In this document: positions 45,601 through 60,324 of the stretch, piece by piece
How positions within the stretch are numbered: position 1 is the first letter of the stretch
Layout of the letters: each line of letters begins with the position of its first letter
Assembly: GCA_029962745.1 (NCBI GenBank)
Contig: CM057158.1
Span: 6,706,465 to 6,770,464, forward strand
From: Echinometra lucunter
Taxonomy: Eukaryota > Echinodermata > Echinoidea > Camarodonta > Echinometridae
Reading direction: 5' to 3'
DNA: 64,000 nt
Program-made: the position numbers and the translations under genes
The notes under the pieces: generated by a model
Seen by the model: the letters and a program-made list of their open reading frames with translations, nothing else
What the model was told of the DNA's origin: nothing
Databases searched by the model: none

Positions 45601-45787
45601 ATTTCCCTTATCCCATATTATTTATCATGAAGTATTTTTTACCATAGTTATTTGAATTAATGTGTTGTATTTGTATGTTGTTGTTGTTGTTTTTTTTTAC
45701 TTATTTGTTATCACTGAGTAAACTCTTGACATTTAACAGTTTGGACTGATGAATAGTGCTACATACTCATTTAAATGGTTGCATTTT
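42645..45787. other. Intergenic DNA upstream of the NDRG gene
   Basis: No exon with both a recognisable peptide and splice signals was found on either strand. Contains poly-G runs (43266-43283, 44221-44239), a C/A homopolymer (43952-43978) and ACATGTA words. A 5' non-coding exon of the NDRG gene may lie here but cannot be recognised by sequence alone. Confidence 0.4.
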
Positions 45788-45924
45788 GGTAGCTTAGCAA
45801 AATGGAGTGGTGTGAAAAACTGGGTAGTGAAAAAATGTGTAAAGAATGCAAAATACATATTGGTGTGTGTACTGTTTGTGATCTGAACCTGTCTTTTTGC
45901 ACCTCTCCATTTTGCTAAGCTACC
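45788..45924. mobile_element. 137-bp MITE with GGTAGCTTAGCAAAATGGAG ends
   Basis: GGTAGCTTAGCAAAATGGAG (45788-45807) is perfectly mirrored at 45905-45924. The rest is not repetitive. Confidence 0.82.
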
Positions 45925-46201
45925 TTACTTTTATATGCTGCATGTGTTTTACATGAACAAAACAAGTAATATCTTAACTCATGAAATTCACATTGTTGTA
46001 TGTTTATTGTTATTGTTTATGACTTAAAGTTGCCATTTCTGCATGTTTTGGTTTTTTTTTTTGGGGGGGGGATGGTTCTGTTAAGATTGGAAAAATATGG
46101 CATTGAAATGATATGGTAATGTTTAACATCTTAAAGCAATTTAAAGGAGAAATGATTACATGCATATACAATGTGTGTATATGTACATTACACACCATAT
46201 A

Positions 46202-46778
46202 CAGGGTGGCCCAGAAAGAATGGAACGCCTGTGATCCTTAATTTCAGTGAGATGAATAACATGATGTGATAATTGTTCATTTGGTTCGAAAGAGAATTTC
46301 TTTTTCTTGAACATGACACCAACTTTAGCTTATGCGTTCAGATGTTAGGGCTCATTCTGTGAGGCAATGTCATTTTCAAAATTTGCTACTTTTGCGACTG
46401 AGATCATGTGCAATGAAGGTAAAACCTTCCACCTGACGGCATTCCATAGAACGACTCACTGCTTAAATAATCTCCTCGTTTCCAATGAAAGGAAAATCAA
46501 CCATGCGTTTATTCAGGCAAGGAGCCGTTTCTATTGAATGCCGTCGGGTGAATAATTTTCTTTCAAATAACAGGAATTCGGTCGCGAAAGTAGCAGATTT
46601 TGAAAATGACATTGCCTCACGGAATGAGCCCTAACATCTAAACGCATAAGTCAAAATTAATGATTTTGGTGTCATTTTCAAGGTGAAGAAATTCTCTTTC
46701 GAATTAAATAAACAATTATAACATTCATCTCGCTGAAATTAAGGATCACAGGTGTTCCGTTCTTTCTGGGCCACCCTG
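46202..46778. mobile_element. TA-flanked element with ~200-bp terminal inverted repeats (mariner-like)
   Basis: The ends CAGGGTGGCCCAGAAAGAAT and TTCTTTCTGGGCCACCCTG are inverted, with TA on both sides. Complementarity extends about 200 bp inward (TGTTAGGGCTCATTC / GAATGAGCCCTAACA; CAATGTCATTTTCAAAAT / TTTTGAAAATGACATTG). CAGGGTG termini with TA targets fit the Tc1/mariner group. No transposase. Confidence 0.82.
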
Positions 46779-47238
46779 TATATCAGATGAAGTAAAGTAT
46801 TCTTTTGAAGAATTTGGAGTAAATCTATGATTACATAAGGGTTCAGATATTGTTTTCTGTACATTTAGATGGACTTGTACAGATCAACGTAATATTGACA
46901 TACTAAAAGTATACTCATACCTACATGTACATGTAATGTACATCATTGCAGGTAACGTTCTAAATAGTTATTGTTTTTGTGATGTTATTCTGTAAGATGC
47001 TTAGAAATAAAGATACAGGCACATAACCTTCCAGTCTTTTTATACCAAGGAGTTTTTACCCTGTATTTTCATGTAGCTACATGTACTGCATGCTCCAGCG
47101 TTAAAAAAAAACGAATTACTCTTGTTTCATTCATGTATCCAATGGCTATCCCCCAGACTGCACTTTCCCTCCCCCACAATATTCAGCAACTGATCCTTCT
47201 TTTCATTATCTCTTCGCAGTGAACGTGAGAGAGACAAG

Positions 47239-47763
47239 ATGTCTTACAGCAAGCTCGACGGCGATGACGATGTGGAGTTGGACACTGTGAACGAGACCCA
47301 GAAGTTGTCCTACAGCAAGCTGGAGGATGGTGAAAATGGAGGGAAAGGAGACGAGAAGGATGGTCATTCCTTGAGAGCAAAGAGTTTTGATGGCTTTGAG
47401 GATCCCAGCCAGCCCCTGCTGCTCTCAGGCAACAATACATCCGTCAACTATGAGGTATACTTTACATTGGTGATATTTCCCTGTGTGTGTTTGTTTTTGT
47501 TCATTGCAGCTTATTCCTGTCTGTATTTCAATATAAGTAAGAAATATTTGTAGCCTTTTTAATGATTGAGAAAAAAAATAGGTGCATGAATGCAATTTCA
47601 TACCCTTATTCAAATTACCCATCCCCAGTCTTAACCTGAATAAAAATGTTGAGAATGATAATCATAGGGATTGAGTTCTTCTTATGTTTGCCCATAAGGG
47701 GGGGGGGGGGGGGGGGTGGGGCATTTTAATTTTGCAAGACTTAAACATGAAAAACTGTCATGC

Positions 47764-47824
<61 letters not shown>

Positions 47825-49291
47825 TTGTGTGCCTTTGCCCATATTACTTGACATCTGCCTCTGCAGGAGCCAGAGACAGCTATATTTGGTTTCTTCATTG
47901 TATTAAAGTGCACCATCAATGGTAAATAATAATTTTGAATGGCATGTCTAGACAAGGCCATGGTCAAGATCATTGTTACCAGTATAATGATTTTTGAATA
48001 ATAACTAAGTCTTGGAATTGAAGAAAATACAATTCGAAGTAGATTTTGCTTGTAGGATTACCAGAGCAGTGTTTTTTTTAGCTATGGATATTTATCCAGA
48101 TATACATGTAGATGAAACTTGGAAGTTCCATAACATGTGTACCTTGATACAATATGTTAGAATTCTGTGGGGCTATTTGCTTGTAATGTTATGGTTCTTT
48201 CAGATGTCAGACTTTTGTACACTTTTGTACATGTACATGTAGATTGCAATACCAGACACTCCGTCTGCTGTACATGTACATGTGAGCATTATAAGGTTAA
48301 AGTCGTGCACTTTGCATAATTGAAAAGAACTTTTTGCTGCGTGGCGGAGTTGTAGAATATCGCCATGAGTTCAGAGTTATACATGAAAAGAATGTGTTGT
48401 GAAATGTGGCCTTGGTGATGTTGGGTTCATCCCCTGAATAGAGTAGTGTGAGATTGCTGCTTTCAAGAATGATCCATGTGTACATCACAAAGGCTTGATT
48501 CTTAGTTTGAATCACATGTACATGTACAAGAAAGGTAGAGCATCAGTCCAGGCTGTTTATTTGTCCAGAAATGGATTTGCAGACTGACATCCCCTGAACT
48601 ATGGGTGTACCTTGAAAAAAAAAAAAGCATAACAATAGTGAATTGATACAGTTCACAATATGGGGGTTTTGTACTTATTGTAGAACAGAAAAATGAAGGA
48701 AAAATGCAAAGCTTGCATTATAGACTTGGGTAGATGCAGTATTCATTCATTATTCAGTCTACAGCTGAAGTTCAGTGACTGTAAATGGCAAGGTCTTATT
48801 GTAGTGATAAAAGATGTGGGAGATCTGTAAAATTCTAAAAGTGCAAATAAGATATAGCGTACGTGGGATGGTTAGGCCCGCAATGAGCAAGCATATCTTT
48901 CCACTGCATTTTTATAAGCATGGTGCATTAAGAAAATATCATGATCCATTTTTCTTCTGATAAAAACAGTGGTGGCAACTTGGCAGTAACCTGTGAAAAA
49001 TTTGGGGCATTTGTCACTTGTAACGAGACACCAGAGTTCATCTGCTTGGAGTGCCCCATTGGACTAATAGAGATAACACCCCTAGACTGAAATAGATAGG
49101 TGTTCCCTGTTGAAATGGAAAATACATTTATTTGCATTTCAAATCCGGTTTGATATGTAGTAATGCTGTCCGTGAAAATGCCTCTTGTAATGCATTAGAG
49201 GAGGATGGGAGCCAGGGAGAGATATTTTGAAATAGGGGAATGAGAGAAAGACTAAGCAAGAGATAGATAGAGAGAAGAAGAGAAAGGAAAT

Positions 49292-49328
<37 letters not shown>

Positions 49329-49362
49329 AAGAGCGAGAAAGAGAAGAGAAAGAGAGAGAGAG

Positions 49363-49397
<35 letters not shown>

Positions 49398-52300
49398 GAA
49401 GAAAGAGAGTGAGGATGGGGAGGCGAGACAAAGAAGGGATATCATGGAGATTGTGTTACTATGACACCTTCAGGCTCACATGTTGGCCTTTGGCATCATC
49501 AGCAATTGATCAAGAGTATGGCTAAGACAACCAGATGGAATAGCCTGACCTTTACATGCCTTAAAACGGGGAGAGTAATGGTTCAATGACATATATTACA
49601 GAACCATTTAAGTTTATTAAAATCATTTAGAAAATATAATTCTTGAAGTACATGTATGTTGCACTGGGCTTTGATGCCAAGAATTTTGTCATTCTGCATG
49701 TGTAAAGCTGTCGTAGAGGAATATGTGAGCCATCTATACTAGTACCTCAAAGAGCTGTTTATTGACAAACCATACATGTATATCATGTTACAAATATAAT
49801 TCAGTACCTGTTTTAACTAGGTGGTCCCTTATTAAGCCAATAGAGAATTTGACAATTTATGAGTCAGTAGGTTCAGATTTAGTTTCATTTTCATAATTTT
49901 TTGGGGTTATCTTTCAGCTTGACTTTGTGGAGACTGAATGGGGAAACATCCTGGTGGCAATCCAAGGAGATCGTACCAAACCTGCCATCTTGACCTATCA
50001 TGACCTTGGCTTAAACCGTAAGTTCAACAATCCTTAATCCAAAACAGGATTTGTACTACCACAAAGCCAAACGTTTTTCAGACATGACTTTTTGACAGAA
50101 ATTGCGAATGACAGTCAATTTCTTGATGAAAAACCAGCAAATCGCAAAATTGAGTGTTGGTATGCATTCCTTTATTTGGCATGAAAGTTTCTGGTTTTAC
50201 AGTGTATAGCTAGTGTCTTTTTCACTCAGATATTTTTTTTTTAATCATCACCCAAAATTCAGCTTACCAGTAACTTGATGTAGGAAAAACTCCAAAATTT
50301 TTCCAGAGTCAAGTCTTCATTTGTTTTTGTATCATTTGATTTAATTTGAAATGAAACACTGTTTATGAATCAGAAAACATGGCTGATCATTCTACAGCCT
50401 ATCTGTGTACAAATTTGTCATTCTACACCCTCTAACAAAGATCTGTAATGACTATTTCCTAGGGTTTCCAGTACTCTCCAGGCATAAACTAATTGAGCAG
50501 GAAGGCTGGTTTGTAGAAAAGGAGGAAGGGAAGGGATTAACACTTACTTAATAGGAAAGTGATACTTTGATGTCTGGCAAAACAAGTCTCAACAGTCATT
50601 CCTGTGTAGTGTGTTCATACTGTACACGTACATGGAAATGATAGGCCGAGAATATTTATAATCTACATGCCCAGATTTAACATCCACTCAAAATTGACAT
50701 TTAGTTATATAGCTGAAATTCACTCAAATGGCAAATGTATCCTGTAAAAGCATCTACCCCTCCCCCCCCCCTTTTGAACTACAAATTTATGTATTTGTAC
50801 CTCTTTATGTGCACTCACTACTGTGTGCTGATCTGTGAAAAACCATACAACCATGCATTTAATAAAACTCAGAACAATCTGTATGCCCAAATTTGCTCCC
50901 ACTCAGGAAAAGTATTTATTATCAGTTAGACCTTGATATCTTTCTTGCACTGGAATGTCATGAGAAAAGTTAGCATTGCTCTCCAAGAGATAAACTTGAA
51001 AACAATTTTAATTGTGTTGCTATCAGTTATATCTGAAAATACCGGAAATAAACATCATAACTTTCGGTTCTCTGTTTCTGTTTTGTTTGAAAACCTAAAA
51101 CAAATTAGCTGTGGATTTTCATCCGTACAAGGCAGCACATGTATACCTGACATAAATTTGTTATCCAAGTATATTGATTTTACAATAACACATGTTTCTT
51201 TTTTGTTTTCTCTTTATCTATTTGCCAAACTCTAGATGTGTCATGTTTCCAAGGTTTCTTCAACTTCCCTGACATGCAGCCAATCTTGAAACACTTCTGT
51301 GTTTATCATATCAATGCACCAGGACAGGAACAGGGTGCAGCACAGCTACCAGAAAAGTATGCTTAAAATCAGAAATGAAGATTGTTCTGAAATTTAATTT
51401 TAGCTTCAGGGCCAAGTCCTAGCACCCGCGTAGCCAGGGGGGGGGGGGGGGCGATGGGGCGGTTGCCCCCTCCAAAACGCCAGGAAAAAAAATGTGAGCA
51501 AGAAGATGAAAATAGGTAGAAAAACGAAGAAAGAGCGAGGAAGCAGATAAGGAACAACGATAAAGACACGTCGGAGCTTCCGCGCTTTGCGCAGAATTAG
51601 AAAACCCCTCTCCCTGCACCCTCCCCCAAGGGAACTCACTTCATGTGCTCACTACCGCCCCTCCCAAAATAAAATTCTAGCTACATAATTGAGTCCTAGC
51701 ATTTACTGAGCCCAATTTGTGATTATTGTTAAATGGTTTACTCATTGGCAAGTCCAAGCTATTTTGTCCCATAAGTTACTAATTACAGAGTTTTTCAAAT
51801 CAGTACTCCACTAAAACTTTAATAACACCAAATGATTTCATTATTATTATTACCTTAATTCTTTTTGTCCGAATTCTCAAGAACATTGATGGAAATTTTG
51901 TTTGGTCACATATTATAAAAATAGACCTTAGATATACATCTAGGAATTTAATATATATGTACATCTAAGAGTTAATGATAATGTAACAGATATTAAGAAG
52001 TAAAAAATGACAGATCAATTACAATGAAGAAAAATAGGTTGCAGTGTTGTAAATGTGGAATGCACAGACAAATTAGAAAAGCCCTGTATGAAAATGACTT
52101 AAATGTATAAAAATCTGGGGTTTTTTTCCCTTTCTATTATTCATATTTATACTTTGCATCATAAGATATAATATTAAGTGGTTGTATTGATTTAAAAAAA
52201 AACATCTAAATAAAGAATAGACAAATAGAAATACTATTGTATTGCACATTTAGAACTTAATTAAAGTAAATTGATATATTGACATCCAGTTATGTTTGTA

Positions 52301-55300
52301 ACTGCATATTGCTTGGTAACGTATGGAACACCAAATGACCAACAACCCTTGGATATGCTCTCATACAAATTATAAACGGGTTTATTCCATTAGATTCCTG
52401 TTGAGATCAATAACCTAAATTTGATATTTCCTAACTGAGAAATTATTGAAATAATACTGAATTTGAGTTAATTTTGAACCTTTTCTTGGTATTATAAGAT
52501 AAAATAGAAGCACTGGAGATACTCAATTTAAGCATTAAAGTGAAATATATCTGAAAAATACCCTGACATGAGATTACATCTGTGAGCCTGTATTCATAAG
52601 ATTCTGATGAAAGTTAAAACGGCTCAACATTTTTGCGTTGGTGTATCATAATATTGTTTATTGTACATGTCATCTTTATACGTGTTTGTATCATATGATT
52701 TCTTTCTTTTAAAAAAAAATGCCATTTCTGTTTCAAATTTGCAGCTTTGAGTATCCAGATATGGACCACTTAGCAGAGACTCTCATCAGTGTAGTTAATC
52801 ACTTCCGGTTAGTAGCATTTTACTTTCAACCACAAACTGTATTAAACATCAATTAAGTTTCTTCTAGTTTCTTTTCATTTGAATTTTTCTAAGATATGCC
52901 CAGACCTGGAGGAATATTGGGTTTTGTCAAATAGGCCTACTCATATCTTTTCAAATGCAGATGTCTTTAACTGTTAGTTTAATTCATTTTGAACCTTCTT
53001 ATTTAGACTTAGGAAGAATACGTGTAGTACAGACTTTGGAAAAATAAGTATGTTTGCTGAATTGTATAACCCTCACATTTTTGTCATGTAGAATTTGAAA
53101 TATAGGCTGCATGTTTGTTGCATAAAATACTTCAAGTGTTTGTCTTCATGCAAAAAATCATGATTTTTGTCTCCCAAAATAGAACTCAATGTCATATTGG
53201 TTATGGTGCATTTCTTGGTATAACACCTTGATAACAGAATTACAAATTTATTCAGTGAAAAATGTGTGTATTTTTTCTTTCTTTTTTTCTTTCTATCTCT
53301 TTCCCCTGATCTGTTGCAGACTGAAGAGGTTCATTGGCTTTGGGGTGGGAGCTGGTGCTAATATCTTGACAAGATTTGAGGTAAGCTGAAACATTAAAGG
53401 GGGTACCCAATGCCGAAACAATGTTAGTTCATTTAAAAGAGCATGATTTTATTAGCAGAAAATCATCTGCCTAAAGTTTTTTTAAAAGTCGTGTTGCCAA
53501 GGGAAACCCCCGAATGTGGTATGATTTCAGGATATTTTTGACCCCTCAGCTGTGACCCAATTTCAACTGGGTACCCACTTTGACGTCAAAATGACGTCAA
53601 AGTGGGTACCTTGTCGCGTAATTCTAGCAAAATGCGCGCAAGGTATAATACATGTTGTACAGTCTAGCGCGCAGCACAACTGCAATGCGCGAAGCTGGGT
53701 GCCCACTTTTACGTCATACCTCATACTCAATTTTTTTTTGGTCAACTCTTGATTTTTCATGAGAAAATTAGCCAAAATGCATTGATTTCGATTGAAAATC
53801 ATCAAATTTTTAATGTTATTCTTCTTAGAATTCTATTCTCGATCACATATCAAAAAATATTTTACCATTGTGTAATCACTTTAAGCAATGTCCATGATTA
53901 ACATGTAATGCATAGAAAGAAGCAAAATGCTTATTACTGGCTTCTTTAATCAAGAAAACAAAAGTAGCTCCATATTTTTTCTCAGAATGAAGTTTTAAAA
54001 GTGTTATGTATATTATCATATATACAGTCAACTTTTAAATGATTTGGTTTTGTCTTGTAGTGTTCAATCCATCATAATGAAATATATGGAGGTCATGTTG
54101 AAGAAGGTAAAACTAGCATTTGGTTAAAGTATTTTCATTGTGTTTTTACTTAAACCTTTTCTGGAGAATCTTGTCTATTTGCTACCTAAAATAGACCAGC
54201 CTAAAATGGAAAATGTAGTGATGTTCACCTAATCCACTTTAAACGTCCTAGTAAATGAACTCACTTGAATGAAAAGCTGAGCTACAACAACACACTACCG
54301 TGTTTATATTGCTGGTCCTGAAAATTACAGGCTCTTTGTCCAATAAACCAAGTTCATCAAACTAACTGTGGATAGTTAATTGATCAATCTCTTTTAATAT
54401 CTTAGCTTGCTCACCCTGAGTATGTGGAAGCTCTTGTACTGGTCAACTGTGTATCAACACAGTCAACGTGGACAGAATGGATGCAACAAAAGGTATTTAC
54501 TAATGTGATTATTTCAGTGGAGAGACAGAAAGAACATGTTCTTACCACAATTTGTGATTATTAATAGTTACAGATTTCTGAAAAGTGCCTAACAAGAGTT
54601 AATGAGTACCTGGCAGGCATTAATTCCTTGAAATGTTTGAGTGCTGTTATGGCTGCTCGGCTAAAGCCAGGGTAATAATATGCAAAGTCCTATGGAAGCA
54701 CATAAAGGCGTTACATGATATGCGCAATACAAGAACGGAATATTATTATTATTATTGTTATTAAAAGTAATGCAAAGTGTTATAAAATTTCAAGAGGGTG
54801 AACAAATATATTACTTTGATTCCTCATTTTTTGAAATAAATCTTGTTGGGAGAAGAAACAGTCCATTAATTTTTGCTCTGAAAAGCCTGTACATTTATGA
54901 GAAATCACATGTGTTGTGCTGATTTTGGAGGATTTATCTGTCTCCGAAAAACATGTTGCGTTACTGCTCGAGCTGTGATTGAACACATGATCTCTGAACA
55001 GCAGATTACAATTTGTACAGTGATATGTACTGAACTTTTTCTAATTTATGTCCATGTATTGTTTTACTTTGTAGCTGTCAGCATACTACCTAAGAAAGAA
55101 TGGCATGACAAACTACACACAAGAATACCTTCTGTGGCACTACTTTGGCAAGGTTTGCATCACATAATTACTTCTTAGTTTTTTAACTGTGTTAAGTTCT
55201 GTGAAACTGCTCATGTGAAAGAGTGCTATGCATAAATGAACTCATTGTTTTGCATTGTATTTAATGTTGGATATATTCTAAAATACATGGCCTTGTCAGG

Positions 55301-58300
55301 TAGATGTATAGATGTGAACGTTTATGGACTTGTCTGTAATTCATATACATTTGTCCAAGCAGACTTTATGGATTACTATTACAAGTTCAAAATTTAATAG
55401 CATTGGGATGTTTATACTATTAATTGACCTTATGCATATGACGTCATAATCTCATAGCGCCCTCCCTCAGAGGCTATAGGAATATGCGTAAACGGAGTTG
55501 TCAGAGATGCGCCAGCTGCAGATCACAAACGCGTGCAAGGCAATGGCCTCAACCTCTAAGATGGTGGCGCGATGACGTCAATGCATAAGGTCTATTGAAT
55601 ACTAAGCTGAAGAGCATATTAGTTTATATTTTATATCAGATTTTGTTAGGCAAACTTAATAACGCATTCCGACATTTGCTCAAGACTTTATCTTGTAAGA
55701 GAACATACGTGTGGGGTTGGGGTTAGGGTTGTGATTAGATTCTTTGTTAGGTTTAGGGGTAAGGTTTGTTAGGGATAAGGATGGGGTTATAGTATTTAGA
55801 CCAGGGTTAAAGTAGGAATATGACTGCATAGAAAAAAACTGGACCATGTGTCATATAACTAAGTGATATAATAATTCATTCCTACCTGGTCATTATCTAA
55901 TATGTGTTTGATTCACTGCTATCCAAACAGAGAACGATGGAGACACATCATGAACTGGTGGCATTGTTCAGAGAGAACCTAGCCAAGAATGTCAACCCTT
56001 TCAATCTCTCACTATTCGTCAACTCTTACATCAGGTAAAGAACTAACGCTGTTCCTTTGATGGCTTGCTGTATATGCATTTGAGATGTTCTCTCTGCACG
56101 GCTGTTGATGGAGTCATTTTTACAGTATTGTTGTATTATCCTTTTATTTTTGTGGTTTCATGGCTATAAAAGGATGTTTCACTAAAGTGTTTCACAAATT
56201 TTTACTTTCACTCAGCAGGGCTCCACCCAACTATTTTATTTGGGATTCTGATGAAAGTTATTGAGGCCCTTATGTATTAGGCTCCTGGTCAGATGTTTGA
56301 TTTCTAATTGTCTGAATAGTGTGGAGCCTACATTTGTTGGATCGATGATACAGATTCATTTACAACTCATTTAATTCCTTGCATTGCATTTGGCCCCACA
56401 GCAATATGGGTTATCATTAATCATGTGATAATAATACAGTGTTCCTGTTTAGTGCATATCACATATTTAGCAATGTCATTGTATCTTTCCAAAGAGCCTT
56501 GGATTATTGCCTGTGCCTTGGCCTAGCTGCCCTGATAAAGCACAGAAGCATTAATAATCATAATGATATATTACATTTACATAGCACATTACGTGATTAC
56601 TTAAATGTGCTTTACAATGTTACTATTATTCAAGGATTTTTTTTTTTCTAACAGTTCCATTTTACCTCACTTTGGACTAATGTCGTTTGGCAAGACATCA
56701 TGCTACATTTGCCACTCTCTACCCAGATGAGGCAGGGATTCAAAACCTGCACTTGTGGTCTATATCCTGATGGTTTGTCCACTAGACCACAACACTAATT
56801 ATTCATTCATTTCAATGTCTTATTTCTGATGTCATTGTAGAAGAACAGACCTGAATATCAAACGTGAACTAGCTCTCTCCAAAACGAAGAATGTGCGATG
56901 TGTGAAGGCCCACAGTATGCTCATCGTTGGCGCTAATTCACCTCATGTTAACGATTCGGTAAGCACTTTGTTAATAATCAACTGAATGCACTTTGAATGG
57001 TGGACGGATAAGTGTACCAACCATGCTAATCAGTGTTATGGACTGAATCAAAATGAACTTGCCTTGGTGCAATTATTATGACTAAGACAAATTTTCGTTT
57101 AAGACAGATTTCTCTTATGATACAACTAGAATTGTAGTTGACTGGAAAGAAAAAATAAGAACTTTTCCAAATATGCATGAAATTGGAATCAGTCAAGTTT
57201 TTGCTTCGAAGCTTGTAACATTAGGTTGCTTATGAAATAACCATACTTGTCAAGAAAGCTTTGAATGATTTACAAGTATGGAAGGTGGCCTTTATATGTT
57301 CAGGAAGCAAGAATGTAAAGCATGCCATGCTGTAATTCATGTCAATTTGCTGCAGCTATGTTTTTAAGTAATCAAGTAAGATACCTGTTACATGAGTTTG
57401 TTTCTCATTCATCTAGTTCATTTTTCTTTGATTTTCTACCAGGTTGAGATGAACGCTCGCATGGACCCATCCCGCACCCAGTGGATCAAGATGTCAGACT
57501 GTGGAGGAATGATTCTAGAGGAACAACCTGCCAAGCTAGCTGAGTCCATCAGGCTCTTCCTACAAGGACAGGGATATGGTGAGTTCAGAAAACCCAGAAG
57601 GCTTTCCACTTCCTCCCAATAGGTCCAGAAGCAGTGGGAATGCCATGCTCTATTGGTGCAGGCTCTTGCCTCTCAAATGGAAGGCCCTGAGCTCAATTCT
57701 CGCTCGGTGCTTACGTCTTTGGACCAGAAACCCAGAAGGCTTTTAGCTTCCTCCCAATAGATCTAGAAGCAGTGGGAGCACCGTGGTATATTGGTGAAGG
57801 CTCTTGCCTCTTATCCAAGGGGCCCTGGGTTCAATTCTCACTTGGTGCTTACATCTTTGGACCAGGTTTTTTTGGGCCCACCTACATCCCTCTCCACCCA
57901 GGTGTATGAAATGGTACCTGGCACACTGCTGGGGAAATAATTCCAAAGCCTCCAAGAAGAGCAATAGTAATACTCATGTGACTACCCTGGGTAAATAAAA
58001 CCCAGTAAGAAGCATTATACAGATCATATTTAGTGATCTCTTTACTTGGACCTGTCCTGTAAACAGTTGTGATTGGTCTAGACTGATTGAAAATCTGCCA
58101 ATCCACCGAAATTTTTCAGATTCCAACTTCTTTACTGCAGAGTTGCTATTGATAACAAGTTGTTATCACTGGGAATCAGTCACAAGGAGACAGAGCTCTG
58201 TGGGGCAGGTGGTCACAAATTTCACAGCTAGGGAAAATATGACATTTTTTTATATAACTCATTTCACTGACAGGTTTATACTTTAAGTTTTTCAGTCATC

Positions 58301-60293
58301 CATATTATAATCAGTGGATTGATCAGAACATGTACTGAATGAATGAATAATTGTCAGCAATGCTATTTTCAATTTCCTTGAAATACTTAAATCAATATTG
58401 TTCTGAAGTGAACCAGTTCTGTCCAGCATTAGCAAGGAGATGTCAAGGACATATGCAAAAATGTTTGCCTTTCTTGAGAGATGTCATTTGACAAGTGAGG
58501 AGTTAGTACTCTCCACGATTGTTAGAGTTGCAGAGTATCTCATTACAATGAATATGATCCATTACATTTGTCATAGCATAAGTTTTTGTTTAGAGATGGC
58601 ACATTTATTGATAAGAAGCATTTCTTAGTAAGCTTTTATATATGTTTTCATGATATTGGAGATATATAAACAAGTGACATTTCTTTTTTGTGTATCATAC
58701 TTTAATTGCAAAAATGCTTTGCATTGAAGAAGACATGTAACTTGGTCCTACATCATGATATAATATATGCACTATAATTGTAATTATTATTAATATTGAA
58801 AATGTTCTGCAAAAATCAATTCTATGCTGTTCTTTCTTATGTTGCCCTTTTAGCTTTCTTTCACCCTCCATTTGAAAAGAATATGCTCTTTGTTTCTCAA
58901 ATCTACTTCTAATATGTCTTTGTTGCTTGCCCATATTCCAACCTCATCTTTCCTTTTTATAATGCAATGACATGTTTCTTTACCCCCACTACATCATTTC
59001 TTGGAATGCATGGGACCATTAAGCAGTTCCTTGGGTGAAATCGTAAATACCTCAGTGTTCTATCCATAGTCCAGACTCGAAATGCATGGTTTAGCCAGAT
59101 GGAATGAAATCATTTCAATTTATCTTTTTATTCTGTTTTTATTGTCTTATTTATTTGCGGTCGAGAATGCCTACGTTCAGTGACAGTAGTGTAGAATAGT
59201 ACAGACTTTCTACGTTGGGCCTACTGAAAAGAACTTTATGTGTGGACCTTCAAAATCAGTTCCCGTATATTAGGGATATGTAGATAATTGCTCCCATTTG
59301 ACTATAGTAGATAGTAATGTTCAATAACATCCTAAGCATAGCATTCAAATTATACAGAGATCCACTTCTTTAATCGGTATGTTTTCTCTCCAACCCTCCA
59401 ACTATTAGGACATGTTTTGTAACGTGTTTATCCAAACCCAAATCTTAAACCTGAAATCCATATATTTATAAACCCTTGACACCTTCCATGCTTGTACCAT
59501 TCTGAAGCATTTATGAAAAAAATTATACAAAATATCAGACCCATTCTGCAGTATGTCCCCATCTCTAAATCATATTTTTGTTATTCCTGCAATCTTTTTT
59601 TGTGTGTCTGCCCTGCTTTGAAATTGTTTGTTGCAAAAAGATATCCTTTTTCCGCTTTTTAGTTTGGTAATCAGCAAGTATTCTCTGCTCACTATAAACA
59701 GAGCAACAATTGTGCTACCCTGTCCCGCTTTAAGAAAGAAATTGTGTCGACTCATATCTATCTAAATGTAATCAAAAGAATATCTGTGGAAATAATATGC
59801 CCATCCATAGTATTTCCAGTTATCCGAGATTAAGTATATACGGCATTACAAACTAGCATAGTTTTTAGAATACCTGTAAGGCAGTTGCCTGACATAGTCC
59901 AACTTTGTTTGTTCTTAGACTTGACAATCAATTTGACATTAAGACATTTCAAGCCTCAAGATGAAAGAAGTGCATTACAAGTACATTTCTTCATTTTGTA
60001 TGAATTTCTTGGCCTATTGTAGATCTTCTTGAGTTTACATGTATAATTAATGTAAAACAAAACTGCTCTTTCAACCATGTGGCATGGTGGCAGAAGAGAG
60101 AGAGATCAAATTATATAATTATCAACCTTGTTGTCTCCTATTTTGCTGTGGATTTTTAATCATGGAAAATTTAGCCCTTTTCTCATTCTCTCTTATCTCT
60201 CTCTCTCCACTTTTGATGGTTGTTCTCGATTGTGTGATGATAGTTGATCGTAAGTGTGAAGTAGACAATGGAATAAGGCCCTTGCTCGTTTGA

Positions 60294-60324
<31 letters not shown>

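Noticed and set aside
54058..54103. Possible extra NDRG exon between exons 5 and 6 (TTGTAG acceptor, AAG|GTAAAA donor)
   Set aside because: It is 46 nt, so it would shift the frame. Direct joining of exon 5 to exon 6 gives the conserved TRFE-LAHPEYVE; at most it is a rare poison exon.
57783..57845. Genuine tRNA gene
   Set aside because: A and B boxes are present, but the cloverleaf is poor and it is followed by a SINE body and tail.
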